Source of the DNA: Pegoplata infirma
Taxonomy: Eukaryota; Arthropoda; Insecta; Diptera; Anthomyiidae
Direction of reading: 5' to 3'
Assembly (NCBI GenBank): GCA_963921195.1
Contig: OY992537.1
Location: 79,138,426-79,202,425 of the forward strand
DNA length: 64,000 nt
The position numbers were made by a program, and so were the translations under genes. This document shows, in pieces, positions 52,201-62,626 of this stretch (the stretch's first letter is position 1; each line of letters opens with the position of its first letter). The notes under the pieces are model-generated. The model made no database searches, was not told the origin of the DNA, and worked only from the letters and a program-made list of their open reading frames with translations.

Positions 52201-53853
52201 CAGTGCCGGTCAAAAAAATAGCACCAATGACAAAATCTCTATTCATCCAATTAAAACAAAATATTATGTGTGTATTCGTTCAAAGTAAATATGTAATACT
52301 CTTATACTAAGTATATACCCCTTAAATGTTTTTACTTTTTCCAAAAATTGTGGACGGTTCTTTTTAAATGATCGATATTTTAAAAAAACTCTGAATCAGT
52401 GCAGTCAATAAAATAGCACCGAATGACAAAATTTCATTAAAAAATTAATATTGTTTTAAATATTAAAATAAAAGTGTTAAACACTAAAGTAATATAGTTT
52501 TTATTTATAAAAAAAATTAATTCATTACAAAATTTGATGTTTATTTTCATAAAAATAGGACGTGGAAAGCATTACACTCCTCAAAAATTTTCTTTGTAAA
52601 AAATATGATTTCTGAACATAAACCATACTCTGAAGCAGGAAAATTATTTGGATGCGATTATAAAATGATTGAAAATTCAACAAAATTAACTTTGGAGCTT
52701 GAAAAACTTAGTCACAAGCGACGTTTGTCACTATAAGTGGTTAGGTGTTTGTAAAGACAATGGAAGAAGACCCTTTTACGGCATCTCTAGAGCTAAAAAA
52801 CGACAGCAAATGCCGAAAATGTTCGTCGAATATTACAAAACAACAACATTAACGCTAGTAGATTCGGAAAAGTGCGCCTACTCTCACTTAAGCATGCTGC
52901 AAGTCGTATGAAGTTTGCTAACAGTAACTCAGAATGACCAGCTTAAAAGTGAACAATGTTCTATGGACAAATGAATCCATTGTTGTTTTATTTGGAGACA
53001 TGGGATCACATACCTATGTCAGAAGACCCTATAACGCGGAATTCAATCCAAATTCGAAATAAAAATAACTTAAAATGGGGCTTATGGTGAGGTTGATATT
53101 TTCCTACTGTGGAGTGGGGTTCATATATTGGACCATGGCTCACATATTGGACTAGGACAATCGTGGATATACACTAAACGTTTATATCCTCCAGAAAGTA
53201 ATGTTACCATAAGTTTCTGAGTAAATTCAACTAATTTAGGTCTTTTAGCACGTCAATTACCCAAAACATGACGGGAAATTGGCAAAAAATTCGTTCTGGA
53301 TAATAAAGTAAACGTGATGGAATGGCCTGGTCAGTCCCCAGATCTAGATCAAATCAATAGTTAATGGACAGATATAGAGAAGGGAGTGTCTCGAATACAA
53401 CCAACTTGTTATGAAGCCCTTTGGGTGGCTGTATAGCAAATCTGGAACTCAATTGCGAATTAAACAGCCCAAAATCTCGTGAATTCGTACAATAACGTTG
53501 TACAGAGGTAATTGCCAACAATGAGCACTCGACAATTTTTTTTTTTAATATTTATAGATATCACAATAATACTGAATTCATAATCCAATCGTTTTTCAAA
53601 TTTAAGAATTTAATTTTATTACAAAAAGTACTGTGGTGCTATTTTTTTGACTGAGTCTTTTTGAAGTTTTTTAAAAACTCTGAAAATTTTTAATAAAATA
53701 AAAAACCAAATTAGCCTTTTCTTATGTAATATTGTTTCACACTCTTGTAAGTAACTTATGACACGTTTTCAGTGACATAAGTTTAAATTGTTTAAAAAAA
53801 CCCAACAAAGAAAATTTTGTTTTATCCTGGTGCTATTTTTTTGACCGCAGCTG
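52201..53853 (+). mobile_element. Dead Tc1-like transposon
   Basis: The ends CAGTGCCGGTCAAAAAAATA and, inverted, CAGCTGCGGTCAAAAAAATA, both continuing GCACC, are flanked by TA (52199-52200, 53854-53855). The 1653-bp length fits full-size Tc1 elements. It carries remains of a transposase gene. Confidence 0.92.
52602..53512 (+). pseudogene. Tc1-type transposase pseudogene
   Basis: Plus-strand frames show a helix-turn-helix-like YSEAGKLFGCDYKMIEN, then VLWTNESIVVLFG and YVRRPYNAEFNP (the catalytic-domain start, with N where the first catalytic D of WSDES is expected). Later comes EWPGQSPDLDQINS-stop-W, where IENLW with the catalytic E is normal. In-frame stops and frame changes occur throughout. 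It would have encoded a DD34E cut-and-paste transposase and is now inactive. Confidence 0.85.
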
Positions 53854-53899
53854 TATGTGTGCTGATGATTTTCGTCAGCACACACAGTCTCCATCCTAA

Positions 53900-55060
53900 G
53901 GAATTTTTTTACATCCTTGGGATAAAATGTTTCGGAATTAAAGAAAATTCATTTGAAAAAGTCGTGGACATTTTCTAACCGAATAACTTTCTTAAAGAAA
54001 AAGTATTATATTTTTATAGAAAAATGTCTCAGAATTCCAGACTTTATTTTTAGAAAATGTTTTGATACTTATTTGACTCTGAATGTAAGAATTTTTTTAT
54101 TGAATAATTATCTAAAATTTTTAAAAAAATATCTTATAACTTTTCTTAAGGAAAAATTCCTCAGCAATTTAGAATTTTTCCTTAGAAAAAATGTTTCAGA
54201 ATCGGCCAAGAACTTAAAAAAAATAAAAATCTCAGAATCGGAAAGATTTCTACAGGCAAAATGCTCAGAATCTGAGTTGTTCTATAAGGAAATATATTTT
54301 CTTTCTCTTTAAGATATCTTTTAGATCTGCTAATTTTTCTATATGAAAAGTTTATCAAAACCTATTTTGAGAGATTTTTTTTGTATAAAAAATTTTTAGA
54401 TTGAAATTTTTCTGTTGGAGATTTTTTTGATGAAAGTTTTTCTGTTGGAAAATCCTGGGAATTTTTCTACAGGAAATGTGTCTCTAAATATGTAAATTTT
54501 TCTAATAATAATAATTATTTTATAAACAAATGTTAAAGATTCTTAGAAATTGTCTTAAAAAACATTAGCTGGCATTAAAACCGTAAAATTTTTCTATTAA
54601 AAAATGCTATAAAATTTAAGATTTAATTTTTAAAAAAGTGTATCAAAATTTCTTCATAAAATGTTTTAGAAACTGATAATTTCTTGGTATCTGATAATTT
54701 TCTTTTACAAAATGTGTTTCAGGATCTGAAAATGTTTGTATACGAAATAGTTCTTGGAATCGGAAAATTACTTTAAAATATGAGAATCAGAATTCAATTT
54801 TTTTTGTAGAAAGAATATCTAAGAATCTCAGATTATTTCTATAGAAACAAATTTAGAAATCTGAGACATTTTCTTTAAGAAAATGTTGAATTTGAGAGTT
54901 TTTCAACAGAAAATATGATTTAAGAATTAAAGAAATTTTTTATCAAAGTTTAGAATCTGAACATTTTTATATCTCAGAAATGGGTTATTTTTCTATATGA
55001 AAGATATTTTAAAATCTAAGAGTTTTCTGTAGTAAAAATGTATCAACATCTGAGAAATTT
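53900..55060. repeat. Degenerate tandem region (TTTCTATAGAAAA...CAGAATCTGA)
   Basis: Units of roughly 40-60 bp combine a TTTTTCTATA-GAAAATG part with TCAGAATCTGAGAA-type text. There are about 20 loosely kept units, with both strands similar because each half is self-complementary. It is too worn for a firm consensus by eye. The 119-codon ORF at 53953 lies in it and is not credible. Confidence 0.6.
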
Positions 55061-55153
55061 TGTGAAGGGAAGATTGATAAAAACTATTTTTTTTGTCTTC
55101 GAAATATTGGAGTTTTAGTATAAATTTTTGTTTAGAAAAATATGAATATGTGC

Positions 55154-55398
55154 ACACAGAAAACAAATTTGCCAATTTCCAACTGAAAGTCAGTTGATGT
55201 AACTAAAATTAGGTTGAATCACTCACATATAGGTTGTCGCAATTGAATATTGGTAGTCACAACTGAATATCGTTGATATAACTAACTATTAGTTGAAACA
55301 ATCATAAAATATGTTAGTCACAGCATATTTAAGTAGCAACAACCAAATTTTGTGTTGCTTCAACTGAAAAATTCAGTTGGCAATTTATTTTTCTGTGT
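55154..55398. mobile_element. Small MITE with ACACAGAAAA ends
   Basis: The left end CACACAGAAAACAAATTTGC and the right end (TTGGCAATTTATTTTTCTGT) are inverted. Inside, CAACTGAA / TTCAGTTG, GTTGATATAACTAA and AGTTGTGAC words alternate. End type as in 38394-38877, although the TA flank is not preserved. Confidence 0.65.
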
Positions 55399-56180
55399 GT
55401 GTCTATTCATAGTTGTGACTGGCTATGACAGTCACATTTATTATTTGAATATAAACGGTGTTATTTATGAAGTAAATCGGTCTGTCAGGATTCCCTCGTG
55501 AAAAATATTTTTTGATTTAAAAAAGTTCCGCCAAAAGTCGCGCCTGATTTAAATACTATAGCTTTTACTTAATTTTGTTTCTTTTGTTTTTAACAACACC
55601 CCCCCCCCCCTCCTTCTACATCAAACCGACCTTCATGGCTTTCCTATCTCATAAACTTTTTCTTGCAAACAAAAAAAAAATCTCCCCCCCAAATGAAATT
55701 CCTGGATCCGCGCCTGCCCTCTATCACTAAGTGGAGGGTATAAAAAAAAAAAATTTAAGTTTTTTTATTAAAATAATGCAAATTTTTTTTTTTGTATAAT
55801 ATTTGATCATAAATACTTAAATATGAAATTTAAAGATTTTACGGTACCATTAACCCGTTCAAACTTGATACCAAAAAAATGGCATGATTTTGGGGGTGTT
55901 CTCAAAACACCTTTTTTCAAAATTTGAAAATTTTATTAAAAAAAAATTTTAAATATACCATTTTTTCTTTCTGAATTCGTAATGAACACCTTGGAGAAGA
56001 AAAATGTGAAATATGGCGGATATCCGTCGAACCACTTTTTGGGAATCACGGGGGGAAGTTAGCGGATTTCAAGGAAATGTTGGTTTTATCAATAATTTGG
56101 ATAAATAAAATCTTATAAATTTAATTTTTGGGCAAATTAACTGTTTTTTGGTGTCGTGACATTCTATTAGATAACTTTAA

Positions 56181-56726
56181 GGGGTCAAAATGACCCCCGC
56201 AAGTAATTTGAAGTTTAGAGCTTAAATTTTGTGCTATAAACAAGTATAAAACGGCTTTTGTGTTTTTTACCTCAACTATTATTTCGTATTAATATATTAT
56301 CTTTAAAAAAATCGTTAACCCTTCTTGGTAGGGGGTCAAAAAATGACCTATTCAATAAAAAATATAAATTTTGTTGATATCAAAAAATTCAAGCACTATG
56401 CCGAAAAGTTTTTGACGGGGTCATTTTTGACCCCTGGCCAATGTGGGTTAAAGATATCTTAAACAGATGAAATTTTAGGGCTGATTTAAAGTTATCTAAA
56501 AGACTGCCACAAATTAATTTTCTATAAAAAATATATACTACTACTTTTTATTGAATGGGTCATTTTTGACCCCCTACCAAGAAGGGTTAACGATTTTTTT
56601 AAAGATAATATATTAATACGAAATAATAGTTAGGGTAGAAAACACAAAAGCCGTTTTATACTTGTTAATAGCACAAAATTTAAGCTCTAAACTTCAAATT
56701 TCCTGCGGGGGTCATTTTTGACCCCC
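56181..56726. repeat. Five GGGGTCATTTTTGACCCC-type palindromes in the foldback centre
   Basis: Palindromic sites at 56181-56198 (AAAAT core), 56332-56348 (partly broken), 56417-56434, 56557-56573 and 56707-56726 lie at intervals of about 120-150 bp, arranged mirror-wise about a centre near 56460. They are the most conserved and most GC-rich parts of this section. Confidence 0.85.
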
Positions 56727-57603
56727 AGGCAATGTGGGTTAAAGACGTCCTAGATCGGTAAGATTTCATGACAGACTTAAAGTTATCGAATAGAATGCCA
56801 CGACACCAAAAAACAGTTAATTTGCCCAAAAATGAAATTTATAAGATTTTATTAATCCAAATTATTGATAAAACCAACATTTCCTTGAAATCCGCTAACT
56901 TCCCCCCGCGATTCCCAAAAAGTGGTTCGACGGATATCCGCCATATTTCACATCTTTCTTCTTCAAGATATTTTTAATGAATTCAGAAAGAAAAATTGGT
57001 ATATTTAAAATTTTTTTTTAATAAAATTTTGAAATTTTGAAAAAAGGTGTTTTGAGAACGCCCCCAAAATCATGCCATTTTTTGGTATCAAGTTTGAACG
57101 GGTTAATGATACCGTAAAATCTTTAAATTTCATATTTAAGTATTTATGATCAAATAGTATACAAAATTTTTTTTTTCATTATTTTAATAAAAAAACTTAA
57201 ATTTTTTTTTTTTTTTTTTTTTAAAAAAAGTCCTTTTTTCCGAAAAACCCAATTTTGAGACTCAAAGTAAAGACAGAAGATAAACTCCGATCGGAGTGAT
57301 ATTTTGCATGTGAGTTACCCTTAGGGGACCGACACTTTTGGCGGGTATTAGAATTTGATCAGAGAGAAAAGCCCAAAAACGAGCCACCCTAGTGTGGACC
57401 CATGGGTCCAGGGTCTGGACCTAATCTAGTCCTAAAATGTAAATGAACTAATTTCTAGTTAAAATTGGCTTAAAATTAAATAACTTTGTTTTCCTTATTT
57501 TTGGGAAAAGTATGAACTAAAACCAAGAAAATCATTCCCTCTTTTTCTCAAAATTTAGTTAATTTTCCCAGTTCTTTCAATTAGTTCTCTTTTTTTTTGA
57601 GTG

Positions 57604-57885
57604 TAAGATCCCAACCAGCCTAAAAATTTTTTTTTTCTATGGTCACTTTTGGAACTGAAATACTTGTCCTACCAAAATAAAACTTTTTGTCATTAATAAG
57701 CTACTCCTGCTAAATTATAATAAAAATTAAAAAAAAAAAATCAATTTTTTTTGTTTTTTATTGCGTGAACCGGTAGCGACCCCTAAACCATATTACCCTT
57801 AATTGTCCATATTACCTTTAATACTTTGAAGAATATATCGCGAATGGATTTTTTAATATTAAAAAAATTCGCAATGACTTTGAAC
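57604..57885. other. Spacer between nested stack and next hAT element
   Basis: AT-rich DNA containing AACCGGTAGCGACCCCTAAA. No gene or defined repeat. Confidence 0.4.
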
Positions 57886-58610
57886 TAGGGCTGCCAATAC
57901 CGGACCGGTATTAAAAAATCGGTATTTCAATATAGGAAATTTTCAATACCGAATTTTCGGTATTCATAAAAAAAATATTTTTTTTATTAACATTAAATAA
58001 ATGCACATATTTACATAAACATCTATTTACAAGGAGATTCACATATTTTTTGTTAAAATTAAATTTTAAGCACTGTGTTATCTTCCAGACAAAAAAGAAA
58101 GACAAAAACTTTTTTGTTATCTCCTTGCAATGTTACTGCGTAATATGCAGTAACGGGTTAATATTATAATTCTTAAAAACGTATTTTGTATTAGGCAGGA
58201 ATAAAAACAAAAAATAAAAAAAAACTTTTTTTCATGTCATTTAAATCCCTAAAAGGTGTTTCCTTGAAGTCCTAAAACAAATTCCAACAATAGTTCTTTA
58301 AGTTTCGCAATTAAAAAAAAAAATGTGGTCAAAATCTACTGCAAAATAACACATTTTTCTTCAAAATTTAATATTTTTTTTTTTATATTTGCCCTTTTTA
58401 CATTAAAGCAAAAAAAAAGGATATTTCACAATAAACTGATAACATAAAAATTATTTTATTAAATACTTTTTGGAAATCGTCATATAAATTTGAATTAAAA
58501 TCAAAAAAAAAGTTGTGTGCAATACCGAAATCGAAATTGACTAAAAATCGGTATTTCGAATTTGAAAAAAAAGGCATCGAATTTCGACGATTTCGGTATT
58601 GGCAGCCCTA
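57886..58610. mobile_element. hAT MITE with CGGTATT word arrays
   Basis: Ends TAGGGCTGCC and GGCAGCCCTA with a perfect 8-bp duplication CTTTGAAC (57878-57885, 58611-58618). About 80 bp inside each end holds AATACCGGACCGGTATT, TCGGTATTTC and ATACCGAA words, inverted between the ends. The layout and TIR are close to those of 16063-17234 and 29366-30420 but the repeated word is CGGTATT instead of CGGGATT. AT-rich core, no transposase. Confidence 0.9.
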
Positions 58611-58618
58611 CTTTGAAC

Positions 58619-58713
58619 GTGCTTAACTTGCGCCGCTAGCCGAAAAAAAGTTTTGTGGTATCGCAAGAGGTCTATGCGAGGTGTTAATCGGACACCGCCA
58701 CCCTAACCTAACC
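58619..58713 (+). mobile_element. 3' end of a different non-LTR retrotransposon
   Basis: GCTTAACTTGCGCCGCTAGC, GTATCGCAAGAGGTCTATGC and GTTAATCGGACACCGCCA lead into CCTAACCTAACCTA, the same kind of tail as the two copies at 2701 and 14928 but with an unrelated upstream sequence. Only the last ~95 bp is visible, and the upstream part may continue before the hAT MITE. Confidence 0.55.
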
Positions 58714-58735
58714 TATCAACAAATGCCCAGCAAAA

Positions 58736-59212
58736 ATTGGCATTACTAGTAATGGGTTTTGTAATCCGAAACAGATGTTAATAAGTAGTTACTTATTGAA
58801 TGAAACACTAATTATTTTAACAAGGGCGTGAGACAAAAATAAGTAGTGAAGAGTATGGAGATAAATAAGTAGTTACTGAATCGGATTACTAATAAGGAGT
58901 AAAACCCCATTACCAATAAGAAGTAAAATAATTAGTTAATTAAAACTTTTAAAATTTAACTTGTTTTTACTAAAACTTCAAAATTGCGCAATTTTTATTA
59001 AGTTTTTAAGTACTTTTTAAGTTAATTGAATTGTAAAGGTTAAAAACTGCAAGTGCAAGGAGATATTATTACTTAGAGGTGCTTTTATAACATATTACTG
59101 AGAAGTAGTTACTTTTGGGCTTAAAATAATGTTAATGGTAATGGGTACTCATTATAAATAATGTACTTGGTAATGATTACTTTTCACAACTCATTACCAT
59201 GTTTTTGCTGGG
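58736..59212. mobile_element. 477-bp MITE with CCCAGCAAAAA ends
   Basis: CCCAGCAAAAATTGGCATTA and the inverted CCCAGCAAAAACATGGTAAT form the ends. AGTAATGGG, AAGTAGTTACTTATT and GGTAATGA words recur inside in both directions. I could not define a target duplication. Non-coding. Confidence 0.65.
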
Positions 59213-59216
59213 TGGT

Positions 59217-59510
59217 CTTTGTTTAATTTCTTTGTTGAAAACAAAATTTATTATTGGTCAAAAAATTTAGTTTGTGTTTGCTAAATTTCTGTGTTGAAAA
59301 AAAAAATTAAGATATTGTACGTTTGTCAATACGAATAAGAATTTTAGAGAACTACTACAAACTCATTTATCAATTTTTGTAAAAATTTTTTTCAACAATC
59401 AATATTTACAAATGTTAGCTCTTTCAGTGAAAAAGCTAATTGTATTCACAAATATTGGGGGTTAATATAACAATTTGTTTGTTATTAAACCTTTTGTCAA
59501 TAAATACTTT
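59217..59510. repeat. Truncated copy of the 38394-38877 MITE
   Basis: It matches 38570-38877 with modest changes (TTTAGAGAACTACTACAAAC, TTCAACAATCAATATTTACA, CTTTCAGTGAAAAAGCTAAT) but lacks both terminal repeats. Confidence 0.7.
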
Positions 59511-59514
59511 CAGG

Positions 59515-59730
59515 CATTTCATGAAAATCTTCATAAAACGTTTAAAATTTTAAAAACCATTCAACGAATATTTTCATTATTCCATGTTAGTTTCATAGAC
59601 AGAAACTTAAATGACACCAGTTTCATTGATCAAATGAAAGCTGGCATCGGATGAAACAGTGAAAGATTTTACATTAACCAAATGCAATTTTTTATTACTT
59701 TTTCGATGCTGTTTTTCAGTGTATAAAATA
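59515..59730. repeat. Fragment resembling the CACTGATA/TGAAA-word MITE
   Basis: TTTCATGAAAATCTTCAT, GTTTCATTGATCAAATGAAA and a final TTTCAGTGTA recall the element at 9106-10107. The left end is missing. Confidence 0.4.
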
Positions 59731-59911
59731 TTTTCCCTACTTATTTCTTGCACAATTAGTTATTTTAAAAGTTACTCTTATTAAATAGATCCTTGACATG
59801 TTAAAAACAATAGGATACTCAAGTAGAAAATTGTTTGTAATTTCAATGCTTTTAGAGTTAGTAGAAGTTTATTTTAACCACAAGTTTTTTTTTTTTTTTA
59901 AATGTTATTAC

Positions 59912-60460
59912 CAAGGAGAGGACTTTCATGCAAATGCATGTTTTCCCCCTTTGGTCATAGAACAGCATAAACAAAATATCTTTGCGAATCAAAGAATTTG
60001 CTTTAAAATGGCATCGATTCGTTAGTGCATATTTTTGCATATTTTGCTTAAAATGCATATTTTTGCATATTTTGCTATTATTTCGCTATAAATGCATATT
60101 TTTAGGTCATATTTTGCACAAATTTCAGTTTTTAGCTATTTTTTAGTATTTTTAGCTATTTTTAAAATTTTTTTATGATATTTTTTTTTTTTTTTTTTTG
60201 CATTAAAACAATTATTAAATTTTTTTAGGATAATTTTAATTTTTTTAATGACATTTTATACACACTGTTTATATGAATATCTAAGGTAACAATGCCAGAC
60301 TGAATTCAAATTTTGTGTTTTTTAGTATAAGTAAAAAAAAGTGGATATTTATGATTTTTAGTGCATATTTTAAGATTTTTAGTGCATATTTCAAGACTTT
60401 TTAGTGCATATTTTAGGCGCCTAAAACATAGTTTTTTAGTGCATGAAGGTCCTGTCCCTG
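59912..60460. mobile_element. hAT MITE with TGCATATTTT word arrays
   Basis: The ends CAAGGAGAGGAC and GTCCTGTCCCTG are imperfect inverted repeats flanked by a perfect 8-bp duplication GTTATTAC (59904-59911, 60461-60468). Next to each end lie TTCATGCA, then repeats of GTGCATATTTTTGCATATTT at the left and TTTTTAGTGCATATTTT at the right. 549 bp, AT-rich core, no ORF of its own. Confidence 0.88.
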
Positions 60461-60468
60461 GTTATTAC

Positions 60469-61419
60469 ATATACTCGAAAAAATGGTTCAGCTGCAGAAA
60501 CAACCAATTTAATGTTGTTTTAGTGTTTACAAAACAATATTGTTTCACCAGAACCATTTTTGGTAGTTTTTTGAAACCTTAAAGCCCTTAAAATCAATTA
60601 ACTAACTATACCAAAAGTTCAATTTGAACAAGGAAAAAATAAATGCATACATATATAAAGTTTGTAAATTTCTTGTTTTTTTTTTTTTATCGTGGACACA
60701 AGCAAAAAAATGCGTAAACACTGTTCAAGTGCATGTTGTAATCAAAGGCAACTTTGACAGTGAGTATCCTCAATTGACATCAAGGCTGTGTGTGTGTTTT
60801 TGAGAAAAATAAAATTGAAACAAAAAAATGCAGCCATTTTTTTTTTAACTGTCCCTGTAATGCAAAAAAAATTAAACGAAACAACAAAAAATGCAATTTT
60901 GTTTACTGGTTCCCTTTAAGTACATACGGAAAATTTGCTATAGCACAATTCCAGTAAAAAATCAGACATTTAGGCGGGAAGGCAGACATGCAACTGTTTT
61001 TTTCTTATTTATTCGTTTTGTTGTTGTTTGATCATCCATTGGCGTATATTTTTTTTAAAATGTGATTACAGTGATGTTTTTGTTTGAGTACGGCCCCATC
61101 AGTATTTGTACTTAAAAAGTGTTTTTCTCAATATGAACATTGTAAATTTAAAGAAATGAGAGTATTAAATTCGGTTGCACAGTGAGAGAAATGGATATTT
61201 GTTTTCAGATTTCTTTAGTGGGTGTGGTTATCTCCGATACTTCCCGAGATGGAGGCATTAGACTGGCATTTTTCTGAATAGCAAAATTTTTATTCTACTA
61301 GGCCTAAACCTCATGTGGTACCAATTTGAGGCCAATAAATTTAAAAAAAAAATAAATATATCTTTCGACACATCATATTTGTTAATTTTGATGTGCTGAG
61401 CACGAATATCAAAAAAAAT
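60469..61419. other. Single-copy-looking AT-rich DNA
   Basis: No gene, RNA or repeat with ends was recognised. A GTGTGTGTG tract occurs near 60788. The 69-residue ORF at 61258-61467 has no domain. Confidence 0.4.
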
Positions 61420-62192
61420 TAAAATTGGTCGAACAGTTTTCAAGGTATCGCTATTTGAAATTTGCAAAAAATGGCGGTTTTTTTCCTACGTTCAAAAAAT
61501 TTTTTTAAAAAAGTCTTAAAATTTTATTCCGCCAACCTTTTGTAGAGCTTGAAACAATCTTTCATTTGAAACTGATTTGAGCCAAATCCGATCATTTTAA
61601 GCCGTAGCGCCCTTCGATCAAAGTTTTGGACTTTTGGAAAATTTCCACCAAAATTTTGGATTTTTGAAAATTAAAAAATTAAAAAAAAATTTCTTGCGAT
61701 ACATTATTTTTATTAATTTTATCATGCTGAATACGAATATCAAAAAAATTATAAAATCGGTCGAACGGTTTTCGAGATATCGCCGTTTAAAATTTGTCAA
61801 TTGCAAAATGTGCGGTTCCACGTTTAAGAATTAAAAAAACTCTAAAAATTTCTTGATTTTAACCCTTTCATAGAGCTTGATACAATCTTTCATTTAAGCT
61901 TAATTTGAGCCAAAGCCGATCATTTTAACCCGTGGCACCCTTCGATCAAAATTTAGGGTTTTTGGTAAAAAGTTTCTAAAAATCCAAAACTTTGATCGAT
62001 GGGCGCCACGGCTTAAAGTGATCGGATTTGGCTCAAATTAGTTATATATGAAAGATTGTTTCAAGCTCTACAAAAGGGTCTGCGGAATGGAATTTTTAGA
62101 CTTTTTTTTTAAAAATTTCTTGAACGTAGGAAAAAACCGTAATTTTTTACAAATTTGAAATGGCGATATCTCGAAAACCGATCGAGTGTTTT
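61420..62192. repeat. Foldback repeat, GCTCAAAT/ATTTGAGC family
   Basis: The left arm, about 61420-61640 (GGTCGAACAGTTTTCAAGG, CATTTGAAACTGATTTGAGC, TTTTAAGCCGTAGCGCCC), pairs with the right arm 61975-62190. Between them, 61660-61960 is a further direct copy of the arm text (CTTTCATTTAAGCTTAATTT, TTTTAACCCGTGGCACCC), so three related modules lie head-tail-inverted. No coding capacity. Confidence 0.7.
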
Positions 62193-62626
62193 TTTTTCGG
62201 AAATTTATTTATTAAATTTAAATAATAATTAATAGTAAATAATCAAGCTCGAGGTCTTTTATTTACTATTAATTATATTAATAAAAAGGTCGAATAAAAA
62301 CAAACTTATTTAAATTTAACTAATTTTAATTTATTTAAAAGTGACATTTTTTTTTTTAGGTAAAAGTTGAAAAACCGCCAGGTTTGATGGAATAAATCTA
62401 AAATCCGTGATCTTAAATTTTCTCCAACATTTTTTTTGTGTAGTTCAAAGCTACATCTTTCTGATAATTAAAAGAAAAGTTGCATATTTTTCATTCCTTC
62501 TATGAGAAAGAAATATTTTTATAATGGCTATTTTTGACAAAAGTGCAGTTTATGTGGGACACTTTTATCGAAAAAAAAATGGATGATTTTTTTTTCGTGC
62601 GATTCATTTTCACTCAAATTAAAAAA
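62193..62626. other. AT-rich spacer
   Basis: Nothing recognised. Confidence 0.4.

Larger units (their letters stand above)
52004..55716. mobile_element. hAT-like element with CAGGCGCGGATCCAGG ends
   Basis: The ends CAGGCGCGGATCCAGG and CCTGGATCCGCGCCTG are perfect inverted repeats, each followed by a run of G or C. CCCTCTA (7 bp) is repeated on both sides (51997-52003, 55717-55723). With one lost base this would be the 8 bp of hAT elements. It interrupts the closing hairpin of D14. The interior has a purine-rich A/G tract (52055-52160), the Tc1 element, a degenerate tandem region (53900-55060) and a small MITE. No hAT transposase was recognised. Confidence 0.8.
41244..55742 (+). mobile_element. 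DINE-like repeat D14, host of three large insertions
   Basis: The 5' end is ACAAGTAAAAAAGTTAAATT with hairpin TTCGGCCTTGCCGAA and ATACCCTCCACAA. The 3' part at 51743-52003 has ACCGATATCGCTCAAATACA, a GACA/GGAC microsatellite (51855-51889), CATCGCTAGAATGTCTTAAA and the TTATGGGGTC core, and after a hAT insertion it closes at CTATCACTAAGTGGAGGGTA (55723-55742). Its own sequence is well under 1 kb. The BEL/Pao, Transib-like and hAT elements account for the rest. Confidence 0.8.
41090..57392. mobile_element. Foldback element with TAGGGTGGCTCG ends, 8-bp TSD, split by a DINE-like insertion
   Basis: Left TAGGGTGGCTCGTTTTTGG and right inverted copy end at 57392. GTGTGGAC is duplicated on both sides (41082-41089, 57393-57400). 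Left arm = 41090-41243 plus 55743-56170, right arm = 56750-57392. The arms match closely through CTCCGATCGGAGT and TGGCATGATTTTGGGGG. The centre (56170-56750) continues the palindrome and holds repeated GGGGTCATTTTTGACCCC sites. The element itself is about 1.8 kb. The 8-bp duplication suggests hAT-type movement. Confidence 0.88.
39488..57603. mobile_element. M2-family MITE, outermost shell of a nested stack
   Basis: Ends CACTAAAAAAAAGA and, inverted, CACTCAAAAAAAAAGAGA are flanked by TA (39486-39487, 57604-57605). Subtracting the insertions, only about 1.06 kb belongs to this element (39488-39916, 40666-41089, 57393-57603), and it reads continuously across the joints. It carries CTTCTTAGAATTTAGTTAAA units as in 33900-34690. 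TA duplication and CACT ends suggest Tc1/mariner-type movement. Confidence 0.75.

Noticed and set aside
51939..52246. Lys/Arg-rich and Phe-rich ORFs
   Set aside because: Translations of an A/G-only tract inside a hAT-like element.
53953..54312. 119-codon ORF
   Set aside because: Lies in degenerate tandem repeats; low-complexity composition and no domain.
60788..60800. GT microsatellite as a regulatory feature
   Set aside because: Too short and without context.
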